Notes: generated by a model from the sequence alone, not told the origin. 14,320 bases of DNA from an uncultured Phycisphaerales bacterium (GCA_903868035.1 CAIPTQ010000244.1:1-14320), one strand, 5' to 3'; shown: positions 1 to 7,075, counted from the stretch's first letter. Made by a program: numbers and translations.

Positions 1-931
1 CGGGACGGGTGAGCACCTGCTGGAGGGTGATGTCGGCAATGGAGTCCTTAATCAGGATTTTCGATTTTCGATTTTCGATTTTCGATTCAATTTCGCACCA
101 TGGCCCGCCATCGAGTTCGACGGCTCCATATTTTTCCTTGGCGAGCTGGTAGCCCCAGTCGCGGAAGGCGCCTTCGGTGAATTTCATGATGTTGCCTTTG
201 TGGACGAAGGTGACGGACTTGCGCTGGTGGGCGATGGCGTAGTCGATGGCGGCGGCGACAAGGCGTTGGGTGCCTTCTTTTGAGACGGCCTTGATGCCGA
301 TGCCGGCGGTTTCGGGGAAGCGGACTTTTTTGTAGGCCTTGGGGTCCATTTGCTTGAGGAAGTCGAGGATTTTCCGGGCCTCGGGAGAGCCGGCGGGATA
401 TTCGATGCCGGCATAAATATCTTCGGTGTTCTCGCGGAAAATGACCATGTCCACTTTTTCGGGGGCTTTGACGGGGGAGGGAACGCCGGTGAAGTAGCGG
501 ACGGGGCGCAGACAAACGTAGAGATCCAAGAGTTGGCGCAGCGCGACGTTGAGGGAGCGGATGCCGCCGCCGACGGGCGTGGTCAGCGGCCCCTTGATGC
601 CCACAAGGAAGGCCCGGAACGCCTCCACGGTGTCGTCGGGGAGCCAGGCCTGGGCGTCGCCCTCGGGGGTGCCGGTCTTGAATTTGTTGAAGGCTTTTTC
701 CCCGGCGAAGACTTCCATCCAGGCGATCTTGCGTTTGCCGGCGTAGGCTTTGGCGACGGCGGCATCGAAGACGCGGACGGATGCGCGCCAGATGTCCGGG
801 CCGGTGCCGTCGCCTTCGATGAAGGGGATGATGGGGTTATCGGGGACGTTGAGCTTGTTGCCAGCGCCCATGGTGATGGGGGTGCCGTGGGGGGGGACGG
901 TGAGGGATTTGAAGGCGGGGATGGGGGGCAT
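1..931 (-). CDS. icd: NADP-dependent isocitrate dehydrogenase, 3' end beyond window
   Basis: Oxidatively decarboxylates isocitrate to 2-oxoglutarate with NADP in the cytosolic TCA cycle. The 310 visible codons align by eye with E. coli Icd (about 416 residues): [12 protein letters not shown] near residues 37-48, [13 protein letters not shown] at 121-133 with the substrate-binding and regulatory serine at 126, [10 protein letters not shown] near 166-175, and [13 protein letters not shown] near 244-256 with the catalytic lysine. The last residues correspond to E. coli IKDVIADAFLQQILLRP, so the C-terminal quarter lies left of the window. The ATG at 931 has a GGAG seven bases upstream (939-942), and a promoter-like pair lies just beyond. 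Odd: the loop between GGPW and IKD is coded by a 7-bp tandem repeat (56-87) and reads [15 protein letters not shown]. Reading frame and length stay close to E. coli, so the enzyme is probably functional. Identity is very secure. Confidence 0.96.
   Translation of the reverse strand, partial: MPPIPAFKSLTVPPHGTPITMGAGNKLNVPDNPIIPFIEGDGTGPDIWRASVRVFDAAVAKAYAGKRKIAWMEVFAGEKAFNKFKTGTPEGDAQAWLPDDTVEAFRAFLVGIKGPLTTPVGGGIRSLNVALRQLLDLYVCLRPVRYFTGVPSPVKAPEKVDMVIFRENTEDIYAGIEYPAGSPEARKILDFLKQMDPKAYKKVRFPETAGIGIKAVSKEGTQRLVAAAIDYAIAHQRKSVTFVHKGNIMKFTEGAFRDWGYQLAKEKYGAVELDGGPWCEIESKIENRKSKILIKDSIADITLQQVLTRP
56..87. repeat. 7-bp tandem repeat inside icd
   Basis: Four complete copies of GATTTTC (56-62, 63-69, 70-76, 77-83) followed by a partial fifth (84-87). 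Because the unit is 7 bp, the icd frame cycles through all three phases, giving the translated pattern [10 protein letters not shown]. The array sits in a loop that varies between homologues, where such an insertion would be tolerated. Confidence 0.93.
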
Positions 932-938
932 GGAAGGA

Positions 939-993
939 CTCCGGGGGTAAGAAGACATCTAGGTACGATAATGGAATTAGTGATGGCGGGCAA
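939..993 (-). promoter_or_regulatory. probable icd promoter and ribosome binding site
   Basis: On the minus strand a TTGCCC box (988-993) and a TATCGT box (965-970) are separated by 17 bp. Each matches four of six positions of the sigma-70 consensus. The predicted transcript would begin near 958, giving a leader of about 27 bases that contains GGAG (939-942) seven bases before the icd ATG. This is a consensus match by eye only. Confidence 0.38.
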
Positions 994-1079
994 ACGGGGG
1001 CTTCATGGGCGATTGCGTTTATTAGCCAAGGCACGAGGCGAGCAACGGCCTTGGCGCCATCGAAAAGGCGGGTGACAAC

Positions 1080-1141
1080 ACGGTCGCACCCTCACGGTCG
1101 CGGCTCTGAAAGTCAAAGGCAAGCGCCCTGGGGCTTCTAGC
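1080..1141 (-). repeat. dispersed-repeat fragment coding 'SRDREGATV' (probable)
   Basis: The 430-bp gap 932-1361 has no credible gene. Its middle part, read on the minus strand, contains GCGACCGTG twice with four bases between, translating as SRDREGATV. It is followed on the plus strand by an imperfect hairpin, AAGCGCCCTGGGGCTT. From memory, SRDREGA peptides recur in many short spurious ORFs of planctomycete genomes, which suggests a dispersed noncoding repeat. Only one copy is present here, so repeat status rests on that recollection. Confidence 0.35.
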
Positions 1142-1190
1142 GTTTTGTAAGTTCTTGTTTGATGAGGCGTTGGAGCATTCCTTACAGTTT

Positions 1191-1204
1191 AGGAATCGAT
1201 TCCT
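1191..1204. promoter_or_regulatory. 14-bp perfect palindrome, possible operator
   Basis: AGGAATCGATTCCT is a perfect palindrome lying 63 bp upstream of the predicted -35 box of the RNase E gene, in the AT-richer part of the gap. A dimeric regulator could bind it, but no second copy was noticed and no regulator is encoded alongside. Confidence 0.3.
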
Positions 1205-1266
1205 GTTTTGCAAGGTTTTTCGTAAATAGGTTATAGGCGTCTTTTTACGCGTAACCGGAACCAAAT

Positions 1267-1294
1267 TTGACCTGCCTCCCCATTCTGTTAGGAT
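1267..1294 (+). promoter_or_regulatory. probable promoter of the RNase E gene
   Basis: TTGACC (1267-1272, five of six matches to the -35 consensus) is followed after 16 bp by TAGGAT (1289-1294, four of six to the -10). The predicted start near 1301 leaves a leader of about 60 bases before the ATG at 1362. A weaker pair, TTGCAA (1208-1213) and TATAGG (1232-1237), lies upstream. Confidence 0.42.
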
Positions 1295-1361
1295 GATGGC
1301 TTAACCGGTCCTGTCTCGCGACAGTATTTTACGAAAGTCGCATGGATCCGGGCAACCATGG

Positions 1362-4300
1362 ATGTTGCAGCGCCGAGGCGAAAGAGACTCAGGCAGCAGC
1401 CGTCCGACAATTGAAGCAGGTGCTATTATTAGCGTGGACCTTTCCGGCCCTACGTACGGGCATGCGGTGGATTCCCAGAACAATCGAGTCTTTTTGACCC
1501 CGGACGCGGGCGGTGCGCCCGCCGGCGGGGGCGCGGGTGGCGCGGGGGGAAAACCCAAGCCGCGGCGGCGCGGTTCGCGCGGGGGCCGGGGCCGGGCGAA
1601 AACCCCCAAGGCCGGGCCGCTGGCGGCACCGGCGCCACAGGGAGCGCCGCGCGCGGGCGCGCCGGCAATGCCGACGGAGGGGGCCGTCAAGCGGCGTCCG
1701 CGGCGGGGCGGAGGCGGGCGTTCGCAGCGGAAGCCCGCGGGGACGGTGGCGGCGCCGATGACGGCACCGCTGTCGCAGCCGTCACTGGCGCCGCCACCAC
1801 TAGCGCAGCCGCCGATGCACGTGCCAGCGGCCGTGCCGCCGGTTTCCGCACCGGCGCGGGAGATGCCGGATGATGATGCCCCGTGGCAGCCGGCCACGAC
1901 GACGATATGGGAGCAGCCCAAAGAAACGCCGGCGGTGGAGCGTACGGCGGCAGCGCCCGCGGAGATGCCGGCGCGGGCGGCACCGGCAGTTGCGCCGGCG
2001 CCAGCAGGGGCGGCGAGGGAAGCCTATGCGCCGCAGCCGGCACCCGCGCTGCCGGCAGCGCCGGCGGCGGAGGCTACGCCGGCGCGCGAGGCACCGGCGG
2101 CAGCGCCGGCACCCGAGGCGGGACCGGGGGGATTTGTGCCCGGGCCGCCGCGCGTGGGGATGCGGCCGGCGGTGATCCGGTCGGCACCGGGGCGGATGAG
2201 TTTTTCGAAAGGGGCGATGCGGCATCAGTTCCGGCCCAGCGGGTTCCGCCCGCCGCGGCCGTTTGTGCCGCCGGAAAATGGCGGGGCGCAGGGGCAGCAA
2301 ATGACTCCGGGAATGCCCGGGGAAGAGGCCGGCGGCTTCACGCCGCCACCAACACCAACATCGGTCATGCCGGGGGAGAGCGGGGCCAATATCGAGGGCG
2401 CACCGGAGGCAACCGATCAACCCCCGCGGCAGCATCGTCCGCAGCATTCGCAGCATCGCGGCCCGCAGGGACAGAAGCCGGGCGGGCAGCCGCAGCCACG
2501 CGGCCAGGGCCAGGGGCAGCGGCAGCAGGGGCAGGGGCAAAGGCAGGGACCACGGCATGGCCCGCAACATGCCCAGCCGCAGGGACGCGGCCAGCAACCG
2601 CGTCCGCAGGGACAACGGCAGGTGCATCCGCCGCGGCAGGCGCCACCGCCATTGCCGCCAATTACCCAAGCCGTTCCGCCGCAGCCGTATCCGTCCTCGC
2701 CCGACGAGCATCCATTGCACGCGGTGCCGGAGAGTGTGTCCGAGACATTGCCGGTGGTGTCGGTGGAGAATCAGGGGCCGGCGGGGGCGCCGCTGGCGGC
2801 GGTGAGCGCGGCGGATTCGGCGGCATTGGCGCCGTTTGCCGAGGATATCGAGATCGAGGAGCCGGTGCAGCAGGTGCGGCGTCCGACGGGGCGCGAGATG
2901 CTGATCAACGTGGTGGAAGGGGAGGAAGTGCGGATCGCGGTGGTGCGGCGGACGGGTCCGAACACGAGCGTGCTGGAGGAGCTGTATATGGAGCGCTCGA
3001 GCACGGAGTCGCACATCGGCAACATATATAAGGGGCGCGTGACGAACGTCGAGCCGTCGATCCAGGCGGCGTTTGTGGATTTTGGGATTGGGAAGAACGG
3101 GTTTTTGCACATCTCGGATTTGCATCCGCAGTATTTCCCCAAGAAGCATCAGCCGCGGATGCCCCAGCAGCATCAGCCGCGGCGGATGCCGCCGGTGACA
3201 CCTTTGGCCCGGCGCGAGGCGGCCGTGCCGGTGGCGGCGCAGGCAGTACACGCGCCCGTGCCGGTGGAGCCAACAAGCGCGGAGCCGGCGCCCATTGACG
3301 AAATGCGGCAGGATCTGCCGCCGGAGTCGCCGGTGATGGCCCATGAGGTCGCTTCGGATGCCCCGGCGGTGCGGATCGAGCGGCCGGGAGCGGCGCAATT
3401 GGAGATATTCACGGGGCCAAACGCGGCAGCGGGGGAGAGCGGGAATGCCGTGGAAATCGCGGGGCCTGCGGCTCCGGCGGAAAGCGCGGCGGCGGAAACA
3501 TCCGGGGCCGGCGCGGCGGAAGCAGGGGCGGGGCCGGAAGACGGCGCGCCGCAGGCGGAGTCTTCCGCGGAAGCGTCTGGCGAGGCGTCGATCGAGGCAC
3601 CGCGCGACGCGGCATCCGCCGCGGAAAGCAACGGCGGAGCATCCAACGGCGAGGAAACCAATGGCGGCACAACCAATGGCGGCGCTACCAATGAGGAAGC
3701 CTCCAACGGCGACGCGGATTTTGGCACGGCGTACCGCGCGGAGTTCGCGGGCGATGAAGAGTTCATGGATGAATATGAGTCCGAGTCCGAATCCGATGAG
3801 CTTGACGACGGCCACATGAAGCCGATGGAAAAAGTCGGCCGCAAAACACCCCGCCGCGAACGCCCGCCCATCCAGCAGTGCCTCCGCCACGGCCAGGAAG
3901 TCATCGTGCAGGTCACCAAGGAAGGCATCGGCACCAAGGGCCCCACGCTGACGAGCTACATCTCATGCCCGGGTCGATACCTGGTCATGATGCCGGGGAT
4001 GGCGCAACTCGGCGTGTCGCGGAAAATTGAGGACCTCGAGCAACGCCGCGAACTCAAGCGCACCCTCCAGGAACTCAACCCGCCCAAGAACCTGGGCTTC
4101 ATCATCCGCACCGCCGGCACCGAAGTCGCCAAAAAGGAACTCCAGGGCGACCTGAATTACCTGGTGCGCATGTGGAAGGTCATCGCCAACCGCATCCGCA
4201 CGCACAAGGCCCCGGTGGAGTTGTACGAGGAATCGGACCTGGTGATCCGCACCATCCGCGACGTCTTCAACGAGCAGATCGACCGGATCATCGTGGACAA

Positions 4301-5099
4301 CGAGCAGGTCGCCAGCCGGGTGCGGGATTTCCTGTCGATTGTCGATCCGCGCTCGGCGGGGATCGTGGAACTGTACACCGGGACGATGCCGGTGTTCCAG
4401 AAGTACGGCGTGGAGCGCGAGATCGAAAAGATCAACTCGCGGCGGGTGGAGATGGCCAATGGCGGCTCGCTGGTGATCGACTCGACCGAGGCCCTGGTGG
4501 CCATCGATGTGAACTCCGGACGCTACCGCGAAATGCGCGACGCCGAACTCACCGCCTTCAACATGAACAAGGAAGCGCTCAAGGAAGTCGTCCGGCAGTT
4601 GCGGCTGCGCGATTTGGGCGGGGTGATCGTCATCGACTTCATCGACATGCGCGAGGAACGCCACAAGCGCGAGATCGAGCACCTCCTGCGCACCGAACTG
4701 GAGAACGACCGCGCCCGGACCAAGGTCCTGCGCATGAGCCAGTTCTGCATGATCGAATTGACCCGCCAGCGCGTGCGCCCGTCGCTCAAACGCAGCATCT
4801 ACATGGATTGCCCGCACTGCCACGGCAGCGCCCTGATCAAGACGCCCGAATCCGTAAGCCTCGACGCCATGCGCCGGCTGGCCGCGGGCGCCACGCGGAT
4901 GGAGGTCACGCGCATCGACGTACGGGCCTATCCCTCCGTGGCCACCTTCCTGCTCAACCGCAAACGCAAGGCCCTGCTGGAATTGGAAGAGAAAACCGGC
5001 AAGCGCATCAACATCACCTCCGATGACACGCTGGCGGGCGACCAGATCGTGCTGGCCGCATTCGACACTCGCGGGACGGCGATGAGCCTGGTGCTGTAA
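1362..5099 (+). CDS. rne: ribonuclease E/G with long N-terminal extension and S1 insertion
   Basis: Endoribonuclease that cuts single-stranded AU-rich RNA in mRNA decay and rRNA/tRNA maturation. Residues 1-510 are Ala/Pro/Gly-rich and then Gln/Arg/Gly/His-rich (about 365-430), probably disordered. The S1 domain starts near REMLINVVEGEEVRIAVV (511 on) with IYKGRVTNVEPSIQAAFVDFG, is interrupted after YFPKKH (591-596) by about 240 low-complexity residues ending in an acidic run, and resumes at PIQQCLRHGQEVIVQV (836 on). The catalytic core is intact. Asp1049 (AIDVNSGR) and Asp1092 (VIDFIDM) are 43 apart, like E. coli D303/D346. CPHCHG (Cys1150, Cys1153) matches the zinc-link, 101 residues past the first Asp as in E. 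coli. There is no E. coli-like C-terminal scaffold; the protein ends just after the small domain. The ATG at 1362 lacks a clear Shine-Dalgarno, so the exact start is uncertain; Met513 is an internal start matching the E. coli N-terminus. Confidence 0.95.
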   Translation: MLQRRGERDSGSSRPTIEAGAIISVDLSGPTYGHAVDSQNNRVFLTPDAGGAPAGGGAGGAGGKPKPRRRGSRGGRGRAKTPKAGPLAAPAPQGAPRAGAPAMPTEGAVKRRPRRGGGGRSQRKPAGTVAAPMTAPLSQPSLAPPPLAQPPMHVPAAVPPVSAPAREMPDDDAPWQPATTTIWEQPKETPAVERTAAAPAEMPARAAPAVAPAPAGAAREAYAPQPAPALPAAPAAEATPAREAPAAAPAPEAGPGGFVPGPPRVGMRPAVIRSAPGRMSFSKGAMRHQFRPSGFRPPRPFVPPENGGAQGQQMTPGMPGEEAGGFTPPPTPTSVMPGESGANIEGAPEATDQPPRQHRPQHSQHRGPQGQKPGGQPQPRGQGQGQRQQGQGQRQGPRHGPQHAQPQGRGQQPRPQGQRQVHPPRQAPPPLPPITQAVPPQPYPSSPDEHPLHAVPESVSETLPVVSVENQGPAGAPLAAVSAADSAALAPFAEDIEIEEPVQQVRRPTGREMLINVVEGEEVRIAVVRRTGPNTSVLEELYMERSSTESHIGNIYKGRVTNVEPSIQAAFVDFGIGKNGFLHISDLHPQYFPKKHQPRMPQQHQPRRMPPVTPLARREAAVPVAAQAVHAPVPVEPTSAEPAPIDEMRQDLPPESPVMAHEVASDAPAVRIERPGAAQLEIFTGPNAAAGESGNAVEIAGPAAPAESAAAETSGAGAAEAGAGPEDGAPQAESSAEASGEASIEAPRDAASAAESNGGASNGEETNGGTTNGGATNEEASNGDADFGTAYRAEFAGDEEFMDEYESESESDELDDGHMKPMEKVGRKTPRRERPPIQQCLRHGQEVIVQVTKEGIGTKGPTLTSYISCPGRYLVMMPGMAQLGVSRKIEDLEQRRELKRTLQELNPPKNLGFIIRTAGTEVAKKELQGDLNYLVRMWKVIANRIRTHKAPVELYEESDLVIRTIRDVFNEQIDRIIVDNEQVASRVRDFLSIVDPRSAGIVELYTGTMPVFQKYGVEREIEKINSRRVEMANGGSLVIDSTEALVAIDVNSGRYREMRDAELTAFNMNKEALKEVVRQLRLRDLGGVIVIDFIDMREERHKREIEHLLRTELENDRARTKVLRMSQFCMIELTRQRVRPSLKRSIYMDCPHCHGSALIKTPESVSLDAMRRLAAGATRMEVTRIDVRAYPSVATFLLNRKRKALLELEEKTGKRINITSDDTLAGDQIVLAAFDTRGTAMSLVL
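3150..3866 (+). other. coding insertion interrupting the S1 domain of RNase E
   Basis: About 238 codons separate YFPKKH from PIQQCLRHGQEV. In E. coli RNase E the equivalent joint is only about nine residues. The segment starts His/Pro/Arg-rich, becomes Ala/Glu-rich, then has a five-residue Asn-Gly repeat, an acidic stretch (DEEFMDEYESESESDELDD) and a basic end (KVGRKTPRRER). It is in frame without stops and looks disordered. Confidence 0.85.
3630..3713 (+). repeat. 15-bp coding repeat (NGGxT-type) in the S1 insertion
   Basis: Five imperfect 15-bp units (3630-3704) code NGGAS, NGEET, NGGTT, NGGAT and NEEAS, followed by NGD, at residues 757-784. The DNA units share AA(C/T)GGCGGC-like starts, pointing to growth by duplication within the RNase E insertion. 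Confidence 0.8.
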
Positions 5100-5167
5100 T
5101 TGCCGGAGGCCGCGCATCCTGCCATTGCTTGTCGTGTTCTGTTAATGGTACATTGCACCATGGTTGC

Positions 5168-5183
5168 AGGAGGATACGCCATG
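5168..5183 (+). promoter_or_regulatory. strong Shine-Dalgarno and ATG, frame unclear
   Basis: AGGAGG (5168-5173) lies seven bases before an ATG at 5181, the best ribosome binding site in this part of the window. The frame it opens (to 5516) becomes His/Gly/Arg-rich and implausible. The membrane protein that looks real is in the +1 frame from 5284, and a TGA in that frame overlaps this ATG (5182-5184). Either the ATG starts a short leader peptide, or a one-base frameshift separates it from the downstream gene. Confidence 0.45.
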
Positions 5184-5283
5184 AAATCCTATCTCTTCGC
5201 CAGTACGATCCGAAGATTCAGAATCCAACTTGGCGACCAGAGAACCACGGTTTTCCTGGGCCTGGGTGGCTACGCGCGAGCGC

Positions 5284-5463
5284 ATGAACTGGCGGCGGGC
5301 GCTGGGACTGAGCATCATGCTGGCGGGCATCCTGGTGGGAACTTATTGGGGTGTGAGCCTCACCGCCGCCAAGGAATATGGGACTTTTGCGGTGGGCCAG
5401 GGCATCCTTTATGGCGGTCTTTTTGTGCATTTAGCCGGCGTTCTGTATGTACGGAAAGAATGA
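5284..5463 (+). CDS. small two-helix membrane protein, function unknown
   Basis: A 59-residue product starting MNWRRALGLSIMLAG. It has two hydrophobic segments, about residues 6-27 and 34-55, joined by a short charged loop (TAAKEYGT), and ends VRKE. The arginines before helix 1 and basic residues at the end fit a hairpin with both ends cytoplasmic. I do not recognise a family. The frame is open upstream to 5185, with TTG (5230) and GTG (5266) as alternative starts; the ATG at 5284 has no good Shine-Dalgarno, while a strong one serves a different frame at 5181. The gene follows RNase E by about 180 bp on the same strand and could share its transcript. Confidence 0.5.
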   Translation: MNWRRALGLSIMLAGILVGTYWGVSLTAAKEYGTFAVGQGILYGGLFVHLAGVLYVRKE

Positions 5464-5609
5464 CGACGCCATTTAGTCGCGTGATGGCATGCAAAACCCT
5501 CGCCCGACTGCCGTGAAAATGACCAACCCCTGTGGCCTGCACAGGAGCGTGAAAGACTGATGGAAATTTGATTTTTGTGGATGAGGGCGCGATGATGAGT
5601 GGGCGGTTT

Positions 5610-5626
5610 CCTGGTTTGGGACCAGG
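5610..5626. other. short inverted repeat in the 5464-5666 gap
   Basis: CCTGGT (5610-5615) and ACCAGG (5621-5626) form a six-pair stem with a five-base loop, about 40 bp before the next small gene. No T run follows, so it is not a typical terminator. Nothing else coding or structured was seen between 5464 and 5666. Confidence 0.3.
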
Positions 5627-5666
5627 TTCGAAGCCTCTCGCCCTGAATCTCAGTGAGAACTTCAGC

Positions 5667-5888
5667 ATGCATATTCAATGGTCGGGCTTGTTTTTCATGG
5701 TGTGGGGCGCGTTTGCCTTCCTCACGTCCGTTCTGCGCCCCGAAACCTACCGTTGGAACTTCCGATCAAGCATCGTCGAAGCATTACTGGGAAAGATTGG
5801 CGCCCGACTTTTCTTTGGCATTCTGGGAGCCGGATTGTTTATCCTCGGAATATTCGTTTTCCTTGGCGTCATCCGGCCTGCTCACTGA
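5667..5888 (+). CDS. small membrane protein resembling Imm17-type proteins
   Basis: A 73-residue protein from ATG 5667 (MHIQWSGLFFMVWGAFAF) with two membrane segments, about residues 5-20 and 46-68, separated by a polar loop. The second part, GKIGARLFFGILGAGLFILG, recalls the G-R-x-G-A-R-I-F-Y-x-I-L-G signature of the small two-helix Imm17 family, some members of which are proposed immunity proteins. The recognition is from memory and modest. The frame extends upstream to 5568, but that part has no membrane protein character. No toxin gene is adjacent, so an immunity role is not supported by context. It is convergent with the permease gene, 74 bp away. Confidence 0.6.
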   Translation: MHIQWSGLFFMVWGAFAFLTSVLRPETYRWNFRSSIVEALLGKIGARLFFGILGAGLFILGIFVFLGVIRPAH

Positions 5889-5962
5889 CGTGCATGAAAA
5901 GTCTGCTGGGAAAGTGCCGCACCCAGCGCCAAGCGCCCTTTACCTTGTCTTCCCCTCTCGCT

Positions 5963-7075
5963 TCACCCACCCTTGGGATCAATCGCCTCCCGCAGCCCAT
6001 CCCCGACAAAATTCAGCGCCAAAAGCGCCAGGCTCAGGCCCGCGCACGGCCAGGCGATCATCCACCAGCGGACGAGGACGGGGTTGAGGGCTTCCATGCC
6101 GTCGGCGGCCAGGTTCCCCCACGAGGGCAGCGGCGGCTGGATGCCCAGCCCCAAAAAGGACAAAAAACTTTCCGAGAGCACCGCCGCGGGTACGGTGAGC
6201 GTGGCATACACCGCAATGGTGCCCACCAAATTGGGGAGGATATGTTTGCCCAGGATGCGGTGCCAGCGGAAGCCCAAAGCGCGGGCGGCTTCGACGAACG
6301 GCTGCTCGCGGAGGCTCATCACCTGCCCGCGTACGACCCGTGCCAACGTGAGCCAGCTCACCGAGCCAATGCCCACCAGCAGCACCAGGAAGTTGGCCCA
6401 CTGTCCCACCGCACTGTCGCTGGGAACCTCCCCCAGCAGGTGTACATCGTGCAGGCGGGCGCCCACCCACACCACGCCGCCGGCGAAAAACGGCACCAGC
6501 GCGACACGCATCAGGATGACCAACAGAATGTACGGCAGCCCATAGAGCACATCCACGCACCGCATCAACAGGGCGTCCAGCCGGCCGCCGGCATACCCCG
6601 CGACCAGGCCCACACTCGTGCCGATGACGACGGCGATCAGGGCGCTGCACAGGCCGATGGTCAGCGAGATCGCCCCGCCCAGGAGGAAGCGGGCGCGGAG
6701 ATCGCGGCCGTTGGCGTCGGTGCCCATCCAGTAGGCGGGGTCGAGGGGCTTGTCAGAAACGGCGCCGTCCGCCCAGGGCGGAGGCCGTTTGACGCGCGCC
6801 AGGTCCTGGGCCTCATAGCGTGCGACCTTGTTGGGTTGCTGGGCGGAGGCGGTGGCGGGCGTGGTGGCGGTGGTGGCGTCGGAAGGCGCCTGAATCCGGG
6901 CGAGGGTCCAGGGGAGCGAGCCGAAGCAGGCGAGCATGAGGATGAGGATGACCACGGCACCGATGACGGCCAGGATGTTGCGGCGGAAGCGGCGGGCGGC
7001 CATGCGCCAGGGGGAGCGGATGGCGTCCGCGGCGTCAGGGATGGCCGGGGATGGGGCGGTGGCGGGAAGCGTCAT
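5963..7075 (-). CDS. oppC: OppC/DppC-type ABC transporter permease
   Basis: Inner-membrane permease subunit of a peptide/nickel-type ABC importer, which normally pairs with OppB and the ATPases OppD/F. In the 370-residue product from ATG 7075, the first helix is near 33-50. GTDANGRD (118-125) is the hallmark before the permease domain. The cytoplasmic EAA loop is EAARALGFRWHRILGKHILP (262-281), and the end (SFLGLGIQPPLPSWG, then NFVGDGLREAIDPK) is typical OppC. Two regions look long: a Thr/Ala/Pro-rich periplasmic stretch (about 60-110), and a segment between helices (about 190-235) with an extra polar part. The start could also be ATG 7084; GGTAGA (7085-7090) suits 7075 better. No OppB, ATPase or binding protein is adjacent: genes on both sides read the other way. 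A complete reading frame argues for function, with partners encoded elsewhere. Confidence 0.9.
   Translation of the reverse strand: MTLPATAPSPAIPDAADAIRSPWRMAARRFRRNILAVIGAVVILILMLACFGSLPWTLARIQAPSDATTATTPATASAQQPNKVARYEAQDLARVKRPPPWADGAVSDKPLDPAYWMGTDANGRDLRARFLLGGAISLTIGLCSALIAVVIGTSVGLVAGYAGGRLDALLMRCVDVLYGLPYILLVILMRVALVPFFAGGVVWVGARLHDVHLLGEVPSDSAVGQWANFLVLLVGIGSVSWLTLARVVRGQVMSLREQPFVEAARALGFRWHRILGKHILPNLVGTIAVYATLTVPAAVLSESFLSFLGLGIQPPLPSWGNLAADGMEALNPVLVRWWMIAWPCAGLSLALLALNFVGDGLREAIDPKGG

Noticed and set aside
1022..1264. An 80-codon minus-strand frame in the icd-rne gap
   Set aside because: Its middle is the SRDREGATV repeat and the rest lacks protein character or an RBS; more likely repeat and promoter DNA.
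1800..3890. A 696-codon open frame on the minus strand
   Set aside because: It lies antisense to the RNase E gene, is dominated by Arg/His/Leu/Cys from GC-rich codons, and shows no domain; the plus strand has clear RNase E motifs.
3963..5117. A 384-codon minus-strand frame
   Set aside because: It is exactly antisense to the catalytic core of RNase E; composition is His/Gln/Ala/Val-rich, as expected from reading GC-rich coding DNA backwards.
5621..5640. A tRNA T-arm-like string, GGTTCGAAGCC
   Set aside because: No acceptor stem, D-arm or anticodon arm can be found at the right distances.
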